This document shows positions 55,461-64,000 of a DNA stretch of 64,000 nt, piece after piece. Both the position numbers and the translations under genes were made by a program. A model generated the notes under the pieces. That model was not told where the DNA came from, did no database searches, and was given only the letters and a program-made list of their open reading frames with translations. The stretch covers positions 186,001 to 250,000 of the forward strand of contig CAVZYJ010000008.1 of assembly GCA_963779485.1 (NCBI GenBank), written 5' to 3'. Source of the DNA: CAVVJA01 sp963779485. GTDB taxonomy: Bacteria; Actinomycetota; Actinomycetes; Mycobacteriales; Jatrophihabitantaceae. Every line of letters begins with the position of its first letter. The stretch's first letter is position 1.

Positions 55461-56210
55461 TCAGGACGTCGCTCGATCGTCGGGCTCGGCATCGGCGGCC
55501 CGCGCGTTGAGCATCTTCCACGCCGTCGCGGCAGCGGCCTGCTCGGCTTCCTTCTTGTTGCGACCCTCGCATGGTTCGAACATCTCGCCGTTGACCGAAG
55601 CCCGGGCGGTGAACGTTCGCGCGTGATCCGGGCCGACGTAGGTGATGACGTACTCGGGCACACCCAGGCCGAGCTCGGCCGTCAGCTCTTGCAGGCTCGT
55701 CTTCCAGTCCAGCCCGGCACCATTGTTGGCGACCGCTTCGAGCATCGGGTCGAACAGGTCGTGGATGACCTGTTGGGCGTGCCCCAGACCGTGTTGCAGG
55801 TAGACGGCCCCGATCACCGCCTCCAGCGTGTCGGCGAGGATGCTGGCCTTGGTCCGGCCGCCTGTCGCCTCCTCGCCCCGGCCCAACCGGACATACGCGC
55901 CGAGGCCGGCCTCGCCGCCAATGCTCTGCGCGATCTCAGCCAGGGCGCGCATGTTGACGACCGAGGCCCGTAGCTTGGCGAGCTTTCCTTCGGGCAGGTC
56001 GGGGTGGGTGCGATAGAGCGCCTCGGTGATGACGACGCCGAGCACCGAATCGCCCAGAAACTCCAGGCGTTCGTTGTGCGGAAGACCGCCGTGCTCGTAG
56101 GCGTACGAGCGGTGGGTCAGGGCCCGCTCGAGCAGCTCGGCGTCTACGTCGACTCCGAGCCGATCGGCGAGCGTGGCCGGGTCGGCCGGCGCGGGGGGGC
56201 TCGTCCGCAT
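55461..56210 (-). CDS. rnc: Ribonuclease III
   Basis: This 249-residue enzyme cuts double-stranded RNA in rRNA processing. The signature NERLEFLGDSVLG carries the catalytic acidic residues, with LTHRSYAYEHGG before it and ILADTLEAVIGAVYLQHG after. The dsRNA-binding domain spans about 165–235 (DWKTSLQELTAELGLGVPEY and GRNKKEAEQAAAATAWKML). The start ATG at 56210 lies 5 bp after the rpmF stop; a longer frame to 56264 overlaps rpmF and is rejected. Confidence 0.95.
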   Translation of the reverse strand: MRTSPPAPADPATLADRLGVDVDAELLERALTHRSYAYEHGGLPHNERLEFLGDSVLGVVITEALYRTHPDLPEGKLAKLRASVVNMRALAEIAQSIGGEAGLGAYVRLGRGEEATGGRTKASILADTLEAVIGAVYLQHGLGHAQQVIHDLFDPMLEAVANNGAGLDWKTSLQELTAELGLGVPEYVITYVGPDHARTFTARASVNGEMFEPCEGRNKKEAEQAAAATAWKMLNARAADAEPDDRATS

Positions 56211-56215
56211 CGACG

Positions 56216-56395
56216 TCAGACGGCCAGCACCTGCCTGCCGTCGTACTGCCCACAATTCGAGCACGCGGTGTGCGGAAGCTTGGGCTGGCCGCAGGCTCGG
56301 TTAGGACAGGTCACCAAGGTGGGGGCGCTCGTCTTCCATTGCGACCGCCGAGAGCGGGTGTTGCTGCGCGAGGTCCTCCGCTTGGGAACGGCCAC
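56216..56395 (-). CDS. rpmF: 50S ribosomal protein L32
   Basis: This 59-residue protein is read from a GTG at 56395: VAVPKRRTSRSNTRSRRSQW, then a zinc ribbon with CPNRAC and CSNC (Cys at residues 30, 35, 45 and 48). These four cysteines make it the zinc-binding C+ form. It lies between DUF177 (6 bp) and rnc (5 bp), the universal YceD–L32 arrangement. Confidence 0.95.
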   Translation of the reverse strand: MAVPKRRTSRSNTRSRRSQWKTSAPTLVTCPNRACGQPKLPHTACSNCGQYDGRQVLAV

Positions 56396-56401
56396 GGTGA
56401 T

Positions 56402-57001
56402 CTACTCCTGACTTCCGGTTTTCGTAGTGATCGCGGGCGCGGGCTGCAACAGTTCGGCCAGCCCGGCCCATCGGGGGTCGATCTTGTCATGACTGTGCCC
56501 GGCGCGCAGATCGTCGAGCCGCTGCCCACAGTCAGGGCATAACCCGGCGCAGTCGGCGCGGCACAGCGGGGTGACGGGGAGCCCCAACACGACCGCATCG
56601 CGCACGACCGGCTCGACGTCGATGAGATCGTCGACGATCCGGTCGACCTCGTCCGCCCCGGCGGTCTGGTCCGTGACGCTGTCCGGATACGCGAACAGCT
56701 CGCATACCTCGACGGCCAGCTCGGCCGACGCCGGCTCGAGGCACCGGCCACATTCGCCCTCCGTCGACACCGTCACCGTGCCCGTGACGAGCACTCCCTC
56801 GGTAACCGACTCCAGCCGCAGGTCGAGTACGAGCGGGGTACCCTCGGGCACGCCCACCAGGGCTCCGCGCAAGCCAGGGGGCGTCGCGATCTCGCGGCGC
56901 ACTGTTCGCATGGTGCCGGGCCGACGGCCCAGTTCCCGCGTGTCCAAGACGAACGGGTTTCGGGCGGTGCGATGTGGTACGCGCAATGGCTTCACGGGCA
57001 T
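56402..57001 (-). CDS. DUF177 (YceD) family protein
   Basis: This 199-residue protein shows FVLDTRELGRRPGTMRTVRR near the start and the cysteine motif ECGRCLEPASAELAVEV. It ends with a CADCxGLCPxCG-type motif (LCRADCAGLCPDCGQRLDDL). YceD/DUF177 is always found beside rpmF and is implicated in 23S rRNA or large-subunit assembly. Here it precedes rpmF by 6 bp. The orthologue in mycobacteria is Rv2926c. Confidence 0.9.
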   Translation of the reverse strand: MPVKPLRVPHRTARNPFVLDTRELGRRPGTMRTVRREIATPPGLRGALVGVPEGTPLVLDLRLESVTEGVLVTGTVTVSTEGECGRCLEPASAELAVEVCELFAYPDSVTDQTAGADEVDRIVDDLIDVEPVVRDAVVLGLPVTPLCRADCAGLCPDCGQRLDDLRAGHSHDKIDPRWAGLAELLQPAPAITTKTGSQE

Positions 57002-57045
57002 GGCAAGACAAACCAGGATGGAGTGGAGGTCAGCCCGATTCTAGC

Positions 57046-57753
57046 TCAACCGTCATCGCGGCCGGACGAGTCGGGGTCCGTGGCTGCCCGCTCGCCGTCC
57101 GGCGACGGTGACTCGCCCGACTCGGGCCGCCGAGCGGCCAGGGCCCGGCGGCCTTGTTCGGCACTCGCTATCGCCCGCCGCAGCACGTTGATGAGGTCGA
57201 GCAGCGTCCGGTCGGCGTAGCCCTCGGAGTCGGCCCGGAGGGCCACCGCATACCGGTCCGCCGCGCCCCGCGTGGAAGCCGTGTAGTGATCGGCCCGGGC
57301 CCGCAGCTCGGCGGAGGCTTCATGGGCATTCCGGTGCACGGTTGTCGCCGAGACGAGGGAGGCGTGCTCTTCCCGGGCCGACTCGACGATGCCGTACGCG
57401 TCGGCTTCCGCGGCACGCACCAGTTCGTCGGCCTGGTGCCGGGCGTCGGCGAGGATGGAGTCAGCCTGCGCGCCGGCTTGATCGCGGGCCTGCCGGGCAG
57501 CGTCGTCAGCCTCGGTGCGGGTCCGAGCGGAGTACTCGGTTGCCTCGGCCAGCAGCGCGTCGTGGCGAGCGAGTACGCGATGCGCGGCCTCGAGCTCTCG
57601 CGGAAGCACCTCGCGAAGGGCGTCGAGCAGGTCCAGCACGTGCTCGCGCGGCACCACGCACGATGCCGACATCGGCACCGTCCGGGCGGTCTCCACTAGC
57701 TCGACCAGTTCGGAGAGCAGGGCGTCCGCGCGCGCGACCGAGGTCTCAGCCAT
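57046..57753 (-). CDS. sepIVA: DivIVA-like septal protein (SepIVA family)
   Basis: This 235-residue protein is mostly coiled coil. The N-terminal segment VVPREHVLDLLDALREVLP resembles the DivIVA start. Long Ala/Glu/Arg heptads follow (EADDAARQARDQAGAQAD, then ADELVRAAEADAYGIVES). The position between coaD and DUF177 is that of mycobacterial Rv2927c (SepIVA), which localises to the septum and is needed for division and polar growth. The C-terminal 35 residues are acidic and disordered. Its end overlaps nothing, and its start overlaps the coaD stop by 8 bp. Confidence 0.8.
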   Translation of the reverse strand: MAETSVARADALLSELVELVETARTVPMSASCVVPREHVLDLLDALREVLPRELEAAHRVLARHDALLAEATEYSARTRTEADDAARQARDQAGAQADSILADARHQADELVRAAEADAYGIVESAREEHASLVSATTVHRNAHEASAELRARADHYTASTRGAADRYAVALRADSEGYADRTLLDLINVLRRAIASAEQGRRALAARRPESGESPSPDGERAATDPDSSGRDDG

Positions 57754-58240
57754 CGAGATTGCGCAGCCGTTTGAGGACGAGTGGCGGAACCAGCGCGCTC
57801 ACATCGCCGCCCCAGCGGGCAATGTCTTTCACGAGGCTCGAGGCCAGGAAGCTGTACTCGGGATTCGTCGGCATGAACAGAGTGTCGATGCCGGCCAGGC
57901 CTCGGTTCATCTGCGCCATCTGCAGCTCGTAGTCGAAGTCGCTGACCGCCCGGAGCCCCTTGACGATGACCGGGACGTCGTTGGCTCGGCAGTAATCCAC
58001 GACGAGCCCGTGGAATGTGTCGATACGCACATTGGGATATGTCTCCGTAGCTTCGACCAACATCTGCCGTCGCTCGTCCACGCTGAACATGTTCGATTTA
58101 GTCTGGTTGACGAAGACGGCGACGATGATCTCGTCGTAGAGCCGAGATGCTCGATCGATGATGTCCAGATGCCCGTTGGTGACGGGATCGAAGGACCCCG
58201 GGCAGACCGCCCGGCGGACCTGCGGAGGTAGCGCGCTCAT
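57746..58240 (-). CDS. coaD: Phosphopantetheine adenylyltransferase
   Basis: This protein has 164 residues from the ATG at 58240, which overlaps the rsmD stop as ATGA. The nucleotidyltransferase motif is CPGSFDPVTNGHLDII. Also present are VAVFVNQTKSNMFSVDER, VKGLRAVSDFDYELQMAQMN and NPEYSFLASSLVKDIARWGGDV. It makes dephospho-CoA from phosphopantetheine and ATP, one step before CoaE. The long upstream extension of the frame is a shadow of rsmD. Confidence 0.96.
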   Translation of the reverse strand: MSALPPQVRRAVCPGSFDPVTNGHLDIIDRASRLYDEIIVAVFVNQTKSNMFSVDERRQMLVEATETYPNVRIDTFHGLVVDYCRANDVPVIVKGLRAVSDFDYELQMAQMNRGLAGIDTLFMPTNPEYSFLASSLVKDIARWGGDVSALVPPLVLKRLRNLDG

Positions 58241-58788
58241 TGCCGGCGACCGTACCAAAGCACGCCCTCGCCATAGCGTTTCTGTTTGATCGAGTCGATC
58301 ACGGTCGGCCAGGTGGGTGGGACGCCGCGGGCGCCGCGTTCGACGACCACGACCGCGCCCGTCGGTAGGGCCGGAGCCAACTGGGCCAGAATGGAGCTCA
58401 GCGTTGATTCGTCTAGCGCGTAGGGAGGATCGAGGAAGGCGAGCCGGACCCGATCGAGGACCGGGCGTTGGCCGAGGTAGGTCGGCACGGACCGCGACAC
58501 GACGGTCGCTCCCTCCAGCCCGACGGTGGCGACGTTGCGACGCAGCACGGTGAGCACAGCCGGATCGGACTCGACCAGAGTCGCCCCGCCCGCACCCCGC
58601 GAGAGCGCCTCGAGCCCGACCGCCCCGGTGCCGGCGTACAGATCCAGGACGTGGGCCCCGGTCAGCACGATGAGCCCGGTCAGCGTGTTGAACAGCGCTT
58701 CTCGAGCCCGGTCCGAGGTCGGTCGGGTCCCCCGGCCGGGAACCGCAAGCACCCGACCTCGCGCTGTCCCCCCGACGATCCGGATCAT
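58237..58788 (-). CDS. rsmD: 16S rRNA (guanine966-N2)-methyltransferase
   Basis: This 183-residue enzyme has RIVGGTARGRVLAVP, RPTSDRAREALFNTL, the SAM motif VLDLYAGTGAVGLEALSRGA and the catalytic DPPY in LAFLDPPYALDE. It methylates G966 of 16S rRNA during 30S assembly. It lies 9 bp after recG and overlaps coaD, the conserved recG–rsmD–coaD order. Confidence 0.94.
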   Translation of the reverse strand: MIRIVGGTARGRVLAVPGRGTRPTSDRAREALFNTLTGLIVLTGAHVLDLYAGTGAVGLEALSRGAGGATLVESDPAVLTVLRRNVATVGLEGATVVSRSVPTYLGQRPVLDRVRLAFLDPPYALDESTLSSILAQLAPALPTGAVVVVERGARGVPPTWPTVIDSIKQKRYGEGVLWYGRRQ

Positions 58789-58797
58789 CGTCCCGGC

Positions 58798-60996
58798 TCA
58801 CGATTTCTCGAGGTATTCGGCACGCTCGGCATCGGCCAATGCGACCACCCGAGAGGCGAGCGCGGGATGGCCCGAGAGGTCCGGATCGCTCGCGACCAGG
58901 TCCGACGCCTCGACACGGGCGTCGGCAATCAACTGTTCGTCCCGGCGCAGTGACAGGAGTCGCAGGGTCGACCGGCGACCGGATTGCGCGGTGCCGAGGA
59001 CGTCGCCCTCCCGTCGCTGTTCGACGTCGAGGCGAGCCAGCTCGAATCCGTCCGTGGTCGCGGCGACCGCGTCCAGGCGCTGGCGGCTCGGGCTTTCGGC
59101 CGCCGCATCCGTCACCAGCAGGCAGGTTCCCGCGGCCGCGCCTCGGCCGACCCGGCCCCGCAGCTGATGCAACTGCGACACGCCGAAGCGGTCGGCGTCG
59201 AGCACCGTCATGACCGTCGCGTTCGGGACGTCGACGCCGACCTCGACCACGGTGGTGGCAACGAGCACATCGATCTCACCCGCGACGAACTCGGTCATCA
59301 CCCGGTCGCGCTCGTCTACCGGGAGGCGGCCATGCAGCGCGGCGAGGCGCAGGCCGGCCAGTGGCCCGTCGGCGAGCATGGGCAGGATGTCGATCACTGC
59401 CACCGGCGGACGCCGGCCCGCACCGAGCTCGTCGTCGTCCGGCTCGTCGTCGAGGTCTCGGTCGGACTCGGCCCCGTCACCGCCGATGCGCGGGCACACG
59501 ACGAACGCTTGCCGCCCGGCCGACACCTCCTCGCGAATCCGGGTCCAGGTTCGGGCCAGCCAGGCCGGTTTCTCACCTGCTGGCACCACGGTGGTCGCAA
59601 TTGCGGCCCGGCCGGTCGGTAACTCGGTGAGGATGGACGTCTCCAGGTCCCCGAAGACCGTCATCGCGACTGTCCGCGGAATCGGCGTCGCGGTCATGAC
59701 GAGCAGGTGCGGTGGACGCACGGCCTTGCCGCGCAGCGCGTCTCGCTGTTCGACGCCGAAGCGATGCTGTTCGTCGACGACGACGAGGCCGAGGTCGGCG
59801 AAGGACACGGCCTCCTGGATGAGCGCGTGGGTGCCGACCACGATTCCGGCCGCGCCGGACGCCGCGTCGAGCAGCGCCGCCTTGCGCCGCGGTGCCGGCA
59901 GGGAGGCGGTGAGCAGGCTGACCCGGGTCGCCCGGTCGGCCGCGTCGAGCTGACCGGCCCGCCCGAGCGGCCCGAGCATCGCCTCGATGGTCCGGGCGTG
60001 TTGCGCGGCGAGCACCTCGGTTGGAGCCAGCAAGGCCGCCTGACCGCCGGCGTCGACGACCTGCAGCATCCCGCGCAGGGCCACGACCGTCTTGCCCGAG
60101 CCGACCTCTCCTTGCAGCAACCGCTGCATCGGATGGTGACCGGCCAGCTCCGCGGCGAGCGTCTCCCCCACGACCTGCTGGCCGTCGGTGAGCCGGAAGG
60201 GCAGCCGAGCGTCGAACCCGTCCCGCAGGCCACCGGCGGCCAGGGGCCGCGGCGTCGCCGGGTTCGCGGCCGCCGCCAGCCGACGTTGCGCGAGCACGAG
60301 CTGCACGGTCATGGCTTCGTCCCAGGCCAGGCGGCGCCGCGCGGCGAACCATTCGTCCCGGCTTTCCGGCTGGTGCACCCCGCGCACGGCTCGGTCGAAC
60401 TCGAGCAGGCCACGGCGGCGCACGACCTCGGCCGGCAGCGGGTCCGGCAGCGGGTCGAGCAGCGAGAGAACGAGATCGACGGCGCGGGCGATCTCCCACG
60501 TCCGGACGTCCTTCGTCGCCGGGTAGACCGGTATGAGGGCAGCGGCGAACTCGTCGGCCACGGCGACGTCGACCTCGCCACGCAGGATCTGGTACTCGGG
60601 GTGGGTCAGCTGCCGGCTCTGGTTGAAGACGCTCACCTTGCCGGCGAACAGCCCGCGCGTGCCCGGCGTCAAGTCCCGCTGGCGCCACGTCTGACGTCGA
60701 CCGAAGAACGTGAGCTTCAGCGTTCCGCGGCCGTCGCCGACCACGACCTCGAGCCGTTCCCCCCTACCGCTGCGATTGCGAATCGCCCGCGCGCTGCGCA
60801 CCTCGGCCAGCACGGTGACGTCGTCGTCGACCCGCAGCGACGCGAGATCGGTCAGCTCGCCGCGCTCGGCGATGCGTCGCGGGTAGTACGCCAGCAGATC
60901 TCCGACCGTGCGTATCGACAACGCCTGCTCGAGCACTTTGGCGGTGCGACCGCCGACCGCCTCGACCACCGGAGAGTCCAGGTCGATACAGGCCAC
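58798..60996 (-). CDS. recG: ATP-dependent DNA helicase RecG
   Basis: This 732-residue protein has the wedge/OB domain (residues about 55–150: VTVLAEVRSARAIRNRSG). The helicase core has Walker A LLQGEVGSGKTVVALRGML, APTEVLAAQHA, the DEAD-box variant VVDEQHRFGVEQRDAL, VMTATPIPRT, VATTVVEVGVDVPNATVM and QLRGRVGRG, plus the RecG tail. It regresses stalled replication forks. The GTG start at 60996 abuts the fakA stop directly. Confidence 0.95.
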   Translation of the reverse strand: MACIDLDSPVVEAVGGRTAKVLEQALSIRTVGDLLAYYPRRIAERGELTDLASLRVDDDVTVLAEVRSARAIRNRSGRGERLEVVVGDGRGTLKLTFFGRRQTWRQRDLTPGTRGLFAGKVSVFNQSRQLTHPEYQILRGEVDVAVADEFAAALIPVYPATKDVRTWEIARAVDLVLSLLDPLPDPLPAEVVRRRGLLEFDRAVRGVHQPESRDEWFAARRRLAWDEAMTVQLVLAQRRLAAAANPATPRPLAAGGLRDGFDARLPFRLTDGQQVVGETLAAELAGHHPMQRLLQGEVGSGKTVVALRGMLQVVDAGGQAALLAPTEVLAAQHARTIEAMLGPLGRAGQLDAADRATRVSLLTASLPAPRRKAALLDAASGAAGIVVGTHALIQEAVSFADLGLVVVDEQHRFGVEQRDALRGKAVRPPHLLVMTATPIPRTVAMTVFGDLETSILTELPTGRAAIATTVVPAGEKPAWLARTWTRIREEVSAGRQAFVVCPRIGGDGAESDRDLDDEPDDDELGAGRRPPVAVIDILPMLADGPLAGLRLAALHGRLPVDERDRVMTEFVAGEIDVLVATTVVEVGVDVPNATVMTVLDADRFGVSQLHQLRGRVGRGAAAGTCLLVTDAAAESPSRQRLDAVAATTDGFELARLDVEQRREGDVLGTAQSGRRSTLRLLSLRRDEQLIADARVEASDLVASDPDLSGHPALASRVVALADAERAEYLEKS

Positions 60997-62613
60997 CTAC
61001 TCCACCCCGATGAGCAAGGGGAAATGCGGTTGCCCCCCGTCGAAAACGCCGACCTCGATGTGCGGAGCCACCGACGCGATATGCCGGCGCAGTTGCTCGC
61101 CGGCATCCGGTTCGGCCTCACGACCCACCAGGATGGTGATCAGCTCGCCGCCCACGGCCAGCAGCCGATCGATGATCGCGGCGGCGACAGATCCCACCGT
61201 CGAGCCGATCTCGACCACTTCGCCGTCGATCAGGCCCAAGACGTCGCCCGGCTGACACCGACCGGCCATGGTGAGTGCCTCGCGCTCGGCCACCGTGACC
61301 TCGGCCCACCGGGTGGCCGCAGCGGCCTCGGCCATGGCGATGACGTCGTCGCCGAAGCGCCGGCTGGCATCGTGCACGGCGACCGCGGACAGTCCCTGAA
61401 CCGGCGACTTGGTCGGCACCACCGCCACCTCGACGCCCTGACCGCGGGCCTCGATGGCGGCGGCCTCGGCCACCCCGCTGACCTGCGACGCGTTCGGCAG
61501 CAGCACCACGTGGTCGACCGGGCAGGAAAGCATCGCCGAGAGCACATCCGCGGTTGACGGGTTGTCGGTGGGGCCGCCCTCGACGACGTAGACCCCCTCG
61601 CTCTCGAACAGGTGGGCCAGCCCTTCGCCGGGCGCCACGGCGACGACCGCCGTGCCTGCTTGCCGGCGAGGCACCGGCGGGGCCTGAGGTGCAACCGCGT
61701 CGGCGAAGCGGACCACCGTGATGCGGTAGGGCGTACCCGCGCGAACGCCGGCCTCGAGGGCCGCGCCGACGTCGTTCACGTGCACATGAACGTTCCACAC
61801 ACCGTCGCCGGTGCCCACGACGACGAGCGAGTCACCGAGGGAGGCCAGTTCGGACCGAAGGATCGTGGTCCGGGGCTGGTCCGCGCGCAGCAGGTACTGC
61901 ACCTCGTAGTCATAGTCGGTGCTGCCGGATTCACGGGCCGCTTCGAGACCGCCCCGGGAGCGCGCTGCCCGTGCAGCCGGTGGCGCGGCGACGGCCGTCC
62001 CGGTCACCGCCTCACCGAGAGCATCGATCAGCACGACCAAGCCACGACCGCCGGCATCGACCACACCGGCCTGGGTCAATGCCGGCAACTGGTCGATCGT
62101 GCGGCGCAGGGCGGCCCAGGCCGCCTCCTGGACTCGCTGCACCATGCTGCCCATCGCGCCCGCACCGGCGGCGTCGGCCTCATGAGCCGCCTCGGCCGCC
62201 GCGCGGGCCACCGAGAGAATCGTCCCTTCCAACGGGTTGGCCACCGAAGCGTAGGCCTGATCGGCGGCCGACCGGAGCGCGATCGCGAGCAGCGCACCGT
62301 CGCAGGCGTCCGACCCGTCGATCCCGTCCGCCAACCCGCACAGGATCTGCGAGACGATCACGCCGGAGTTACCGCGGGCCCCGAGCACCGCGCCGCGCGC
62401 CCAGGCCCGCACCGCGGCCCACGCGGTGGACGCCGGATCGTCGGCCAGGGCGTCCGCGGCGGCGCGCAAGGTCTGGGCCAGGTTGGTGCCGGTGTCGCCA
62501 TCGGGCACCGGGAACACGTTCAGCTCGTCGATCTCGGCCCGATTGATCTCCATAGCGTCGGCGGCGAGGATGCTCCACCGGCGAACTGCCGGTGCGTCCA
62601 GGGCGTCGAGCAC
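60997..62613 (-). CDS. fakA: DAK2-domain protein (fatty-acid kinase FakA/YloV family)
   Basis: This protein has 538 residues from a GTG at 62613 with GGGGAGG about 7 bases before. The longer frame to 62790 lacks homology. The N-terminal DhaL-type ATP domain has INRAEIDELNVFPVPDGDTGTNL, GARGNSGVIVSQILCG and GGRGLVVLIDAL. The middle and C-terminal DegV-like region includes VHVHVNDVGAALEAG and VVLLPNASQVSG, ending in LITILVGREAEPDAGEQL. In Firmicutes FakA phosphorylates fatty acids delivered by FakB. The actinobacterial substrate is less certain. First of fakA–recG–rsmD–coaD. Confidence 0.88.
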   Translation of the reverse strand: MLDALDAPAVRRWSILAADAMEINRAEIDELNVFPVPDGDTGTNLAQTLRAAADALADDPASTAWAAVRAWARGAVLGARGNSGVIVSQILCGLADGIDGSDACDGALLAIALRSAADQAYASVANPLEGTILSVARAAAEAAHEADAAGAGAMGSMVQRVQEAAWAALRRTIDQLPALTQAGVVDAGGRGLVVLIDALGEAVTGTAVAAPPAARAARSRGGLEAARESGSTDYDYEVQYLLRADQPRTTILRSELASLGDSLVVVGTGDGVWNVHVHVNDVGAALEAGVRAGTPYRITVVRFADAVAPQAPPVPRRQAGTAVVAVAPGEGLAHLFESEGVYVVEGGPTDNPSTADVLSAMLSCPVDHVVLLPNASQVSGVAEAAAIEARGQGVEVAVVPTKSPVQGLSAVAVHDASRRFGDDVIAMAEAAAATRWAEVTVAEREALTMAGRCQPGDVLGLIDGEVVEIGSTVGSVAAAIIDRLLAVGGELITILVGREAEPDAGEQLRRHIASVAPHIEVGVFDGGQPHFPLLIGVE

Positions 62614-62699
62614 CTCACACCTCCCCGCGCGTCCGACCGGCGGAGCCCCCGGCGCTGGCCATCGGCTCGCCGTACGATACTGGGCCGGCGGGAGGCCGT

Positions 62700-62729
62700 T
62701 TGGTCTGCTCGTAGCCGGCCGAGTAAACT
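62700..62729 (+). promoter_or_regulatory. Probable rpmB promoter
   Basis: TTGGTC (62700–62705) and TAAACT (62724–62729) are separated by 18 bp, about 70 bp before the rpmB start and in the gap between divergent fakA and rpmB. The layout is sigma-70-like. No second element is needed to explain the gap. Confidence 0.5.
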
Positions 62730-62801
62730 CAGTGTTGCCCGGCCGGCGGCCGGGCGCTCGTACGTCACACGCGATATGCGCGCATGTCACAAGGAGGCCA
62801 C

Positions 62802-62993
62802 GTGGCCAGCGTCTGCGATCTCTGCGGCAAAGGGCCTGGCTTCGGCATGTCCGTGTCGCACTCCCACCGGCGCACGCACCGTCGCTGGAACCCGAACGTG
62901 CAGCGCGTGCGGGCGCTCGTCGCGCCGGGAAATCGGCGGCGCATCACCGTCTGCACCTCCTGCCTGAAGGCGGGCAAGGTCACCCGGGCGTAG
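62802..62993 (+). CDS. rpmB: 50S ribosomal protein L28
   Basis: This protein has 63 residues from a GTG at 62802 with AAGGAGG 5 bases upstream; the frame's earlier ATG lies inside that ribosome site's leader. It reads VASVCDLCGKGPGFGMSVSH, HRRWNPNVQRVR, ending TVCTSCLKAGKVTRA. CDLC and CTSC make it the zinc-binding C+ form. It is convergent with thiL, which ends 8 bp beyond, and divergent from fakA. Confidence 0.96.
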   Translation: MASVCDLCGKGPGFGMSVSHSHRRTHRRWNPNVQRVRALVAPGNRRRITVCTSCLKAGKVTRA

Positions 62994-63000
62994 CCGCCCA

Positions 63001-63949
63001 CTAGCGAAAGTGCTCGTGCCCACCGCTGGGCCAGCGATGCCCGTCGACCCGCACGCCCTCGCCCTCGGCGACCGCCCCGATCACGGTCCACCCATCGGGC
63101 AGCGGCGCGCCGGCCGGGAACGTCGCCACGAGCGCGAGATCGTCACCACCGGTGAAAACCCACGACAACGGGTCGACATTGAGCGCGGCGCCGACCTCGC
63201 GCAGCTTGAGCGGCACCGGCACTGCTCCGGCGTGCACGTCGATGCGGACGCCGCTCGCGTCCGCGATGTGCCCGAGGTCGGCCACCAGACCGTCGCTGAC
63301 GTCCGTCATGGCCGACGCCCCGCAGTCGGCCGCCGCCGGGCCCTGCGCGTACGGCGGCTCGGGGCGACGGTGGGCGTTCACCAGCTGCACCGGCGAACGG
63401 AACCCGCGGGAGAGAATCGCGTGACCGGCGGCCGCATGACCAAGCCGGCCGATGAAGGCGACCACGTCCCCCCGACGCGCGCCGTCGAGGAGCACCGGGT
63501 CGCGGCCCTCCAGATCGCCGAGCGCGGTGACGCCCAGGATGATCAGATCAGCGGCCACCACGTCACCCCCGACGACGGCCGCACCCACCTGGCCACACTC
63601 CTCACGAAGTCCCGCGATCAGATCGTCGACCCAGGCGAGGTTGAGATCGGGCGGCGTCCCGAAGCCGACGAGCAGCGCAGTTGGCCGCGCGCCCATGGCC
63701 GCGATGTCGGAGAAGTTCGCCGCCGCCGCCTTGCGACCGACATCGGTGGCGCTGGACCAGTCCCGGCGGAAGTGCCGGTTCTCGATCAGTAGATCCGTCG
63801 TCGCGACTACCCGGCCGTCGGCGGCACGGATCACCGCAGCGTCGTCGCCGGGGCCGATCAGTGTCGTCTCGGCAGCGGTCAGCCCGGCGGTGACCCGGGC
63901 AATGAGGCCGAACTCGCCGACGTCGGAAACGGTGATCTCGCGTCCTCAC
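63001..63949 (-). CDS. thiL: Thiamine-monophosphate kinase, probable start-proximal frame break
   Basis: ThiL phosphorylates thiamine monophosphate to thiamine pyrophosphate. Reading backwards from 63001 the frame carries TTDLLIENRHFRRDWSSATD, GRKAAAANFSDIAAMGA, VVGGDVVAADLI, MTDVSDGLVADLGHIA and FTGGDDLALVATFP. Upstream in the same frame are GEFGLIARVT and LIGPGDDAAVIRAAD, as expected for the N-terminus, but no start codon occurs before a TGA at 63946–63948. The GTG at 63949 starts MRTRD in a neighbouring frame, so one lost base near 63935–63942 would join them. That GTG overlaps the upstream stop as GTGA. The shorter start at 63834 would lose the ATP-binding GDDAA motif. Confidence 0.87.
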
Positions 63950-64000
63950 TCGTGGCGGATATCCTGCGCCGAAGTGTGTACCACCGGCTGCGCTACGTTC
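63946..64000 (-). CDS. 3' end of an upstream gene (partial)
   Basis: The last 17 codons of a minus-strand frame (NVAQPVVHTSAQDIRHE) end with a TGA that overlaps the thiL GTG as GTGA. The coupling suggests a real upstream gene continuing beyond the window. The fragment is too short to identify. Confidence 0.35.
   Translation of the reverse strand, partial: NVAQPVVHTSAQDIRHE

Overview
This is high-GC actinobacterial chromosome. The evidence is an rpmB–fakA–recG–rsmD–coaD–sepIVA–DUF177–rpmF–rnc–mutM–smc–ftsY series, a LysX lysyl-phosphatidylglycerol synthase fused to a lysyl-tRNA synthetase, a PdtaR-type ANTAR regulator, and a PII protein with Tyr51 in an amtB–glnB–glnD operon. GTG starts and ATGA/GTGA overlaps are common. 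I cannot name the genus. The window falls into two parts with different character.

Positions 1–11.4 kb are accessory, partly decayed DNA. A regulator fragment (RsbRD/PucR-like) faces away from a run of small coupled genes (hypothetical, membrane, Cys-rich, DksA/TraR zinc finger), then a hemerythrin–DUF2249 protein and transaldolase. Next come gene ruins: the start of a transketolase, the iron–sulfur subunit of a succinate dehydrogenase and its membrane anchor. A DUF488 gene sits where the flavoprotein subunit would be expected. The divergent promoter cassette from the left end, with a 17-bp palindrome, is present again about 5.7 kb downstream in the same orientation, where it leads into a second hemerythrin-like gene. 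A weakly coding stretch, an epimerase-like gene and a tyrosine integrase follow. The integrase abuts, and in its unbroken frame would read into, the 3' part of tRNA-Val, so this part looks like an old integrative element or stress island whose far end is outside the window.

Positions 11.35–32.9 kb hold tRNA-Val/Cys/Gly, coaE, rpsA, an FAD dehydrogenase, a methyltransferase, DUF3068 and fasciclin surface proteins, lysX, polA, a GNAT acetyltransferase, a branched-chain amino-acid ABC transporter operon (livK-H-M-G-F, with a greatly enlarged LivM), pdtaR, and an odd tRNA with a CAA (Leu) anticodon. Positions 32.9–48.1 kb carry an aromatic amino-acid decarboxylase, a thioesterase, pyruvate kinase, the large glutamate synthase subunit without gltD beside it, glnD–glnB–amtB behind a GlnR-like box, and the threonine-to-glycine pair kbl–tdh. 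Positions 48.1–64 kb are the housekeeping run ftsY, an L,D-transpeptidase, smc, mutM, rnc, rpmF, DUF177, sepIVA, coaD, rsmD, recG, fakA, rpmB and thiL.

Several conserved genes (coaE, polA, tesB, glnD, probably thiL, and the integrase tail) are each broken by one tiny indel while both halves stay well conserved. Since coaE is normally essential, the simplest reading is indel error in the sequence. The dense multi-indel damage in the succinate dehydrogenase and transketolase remnants is different and looks like real decay.
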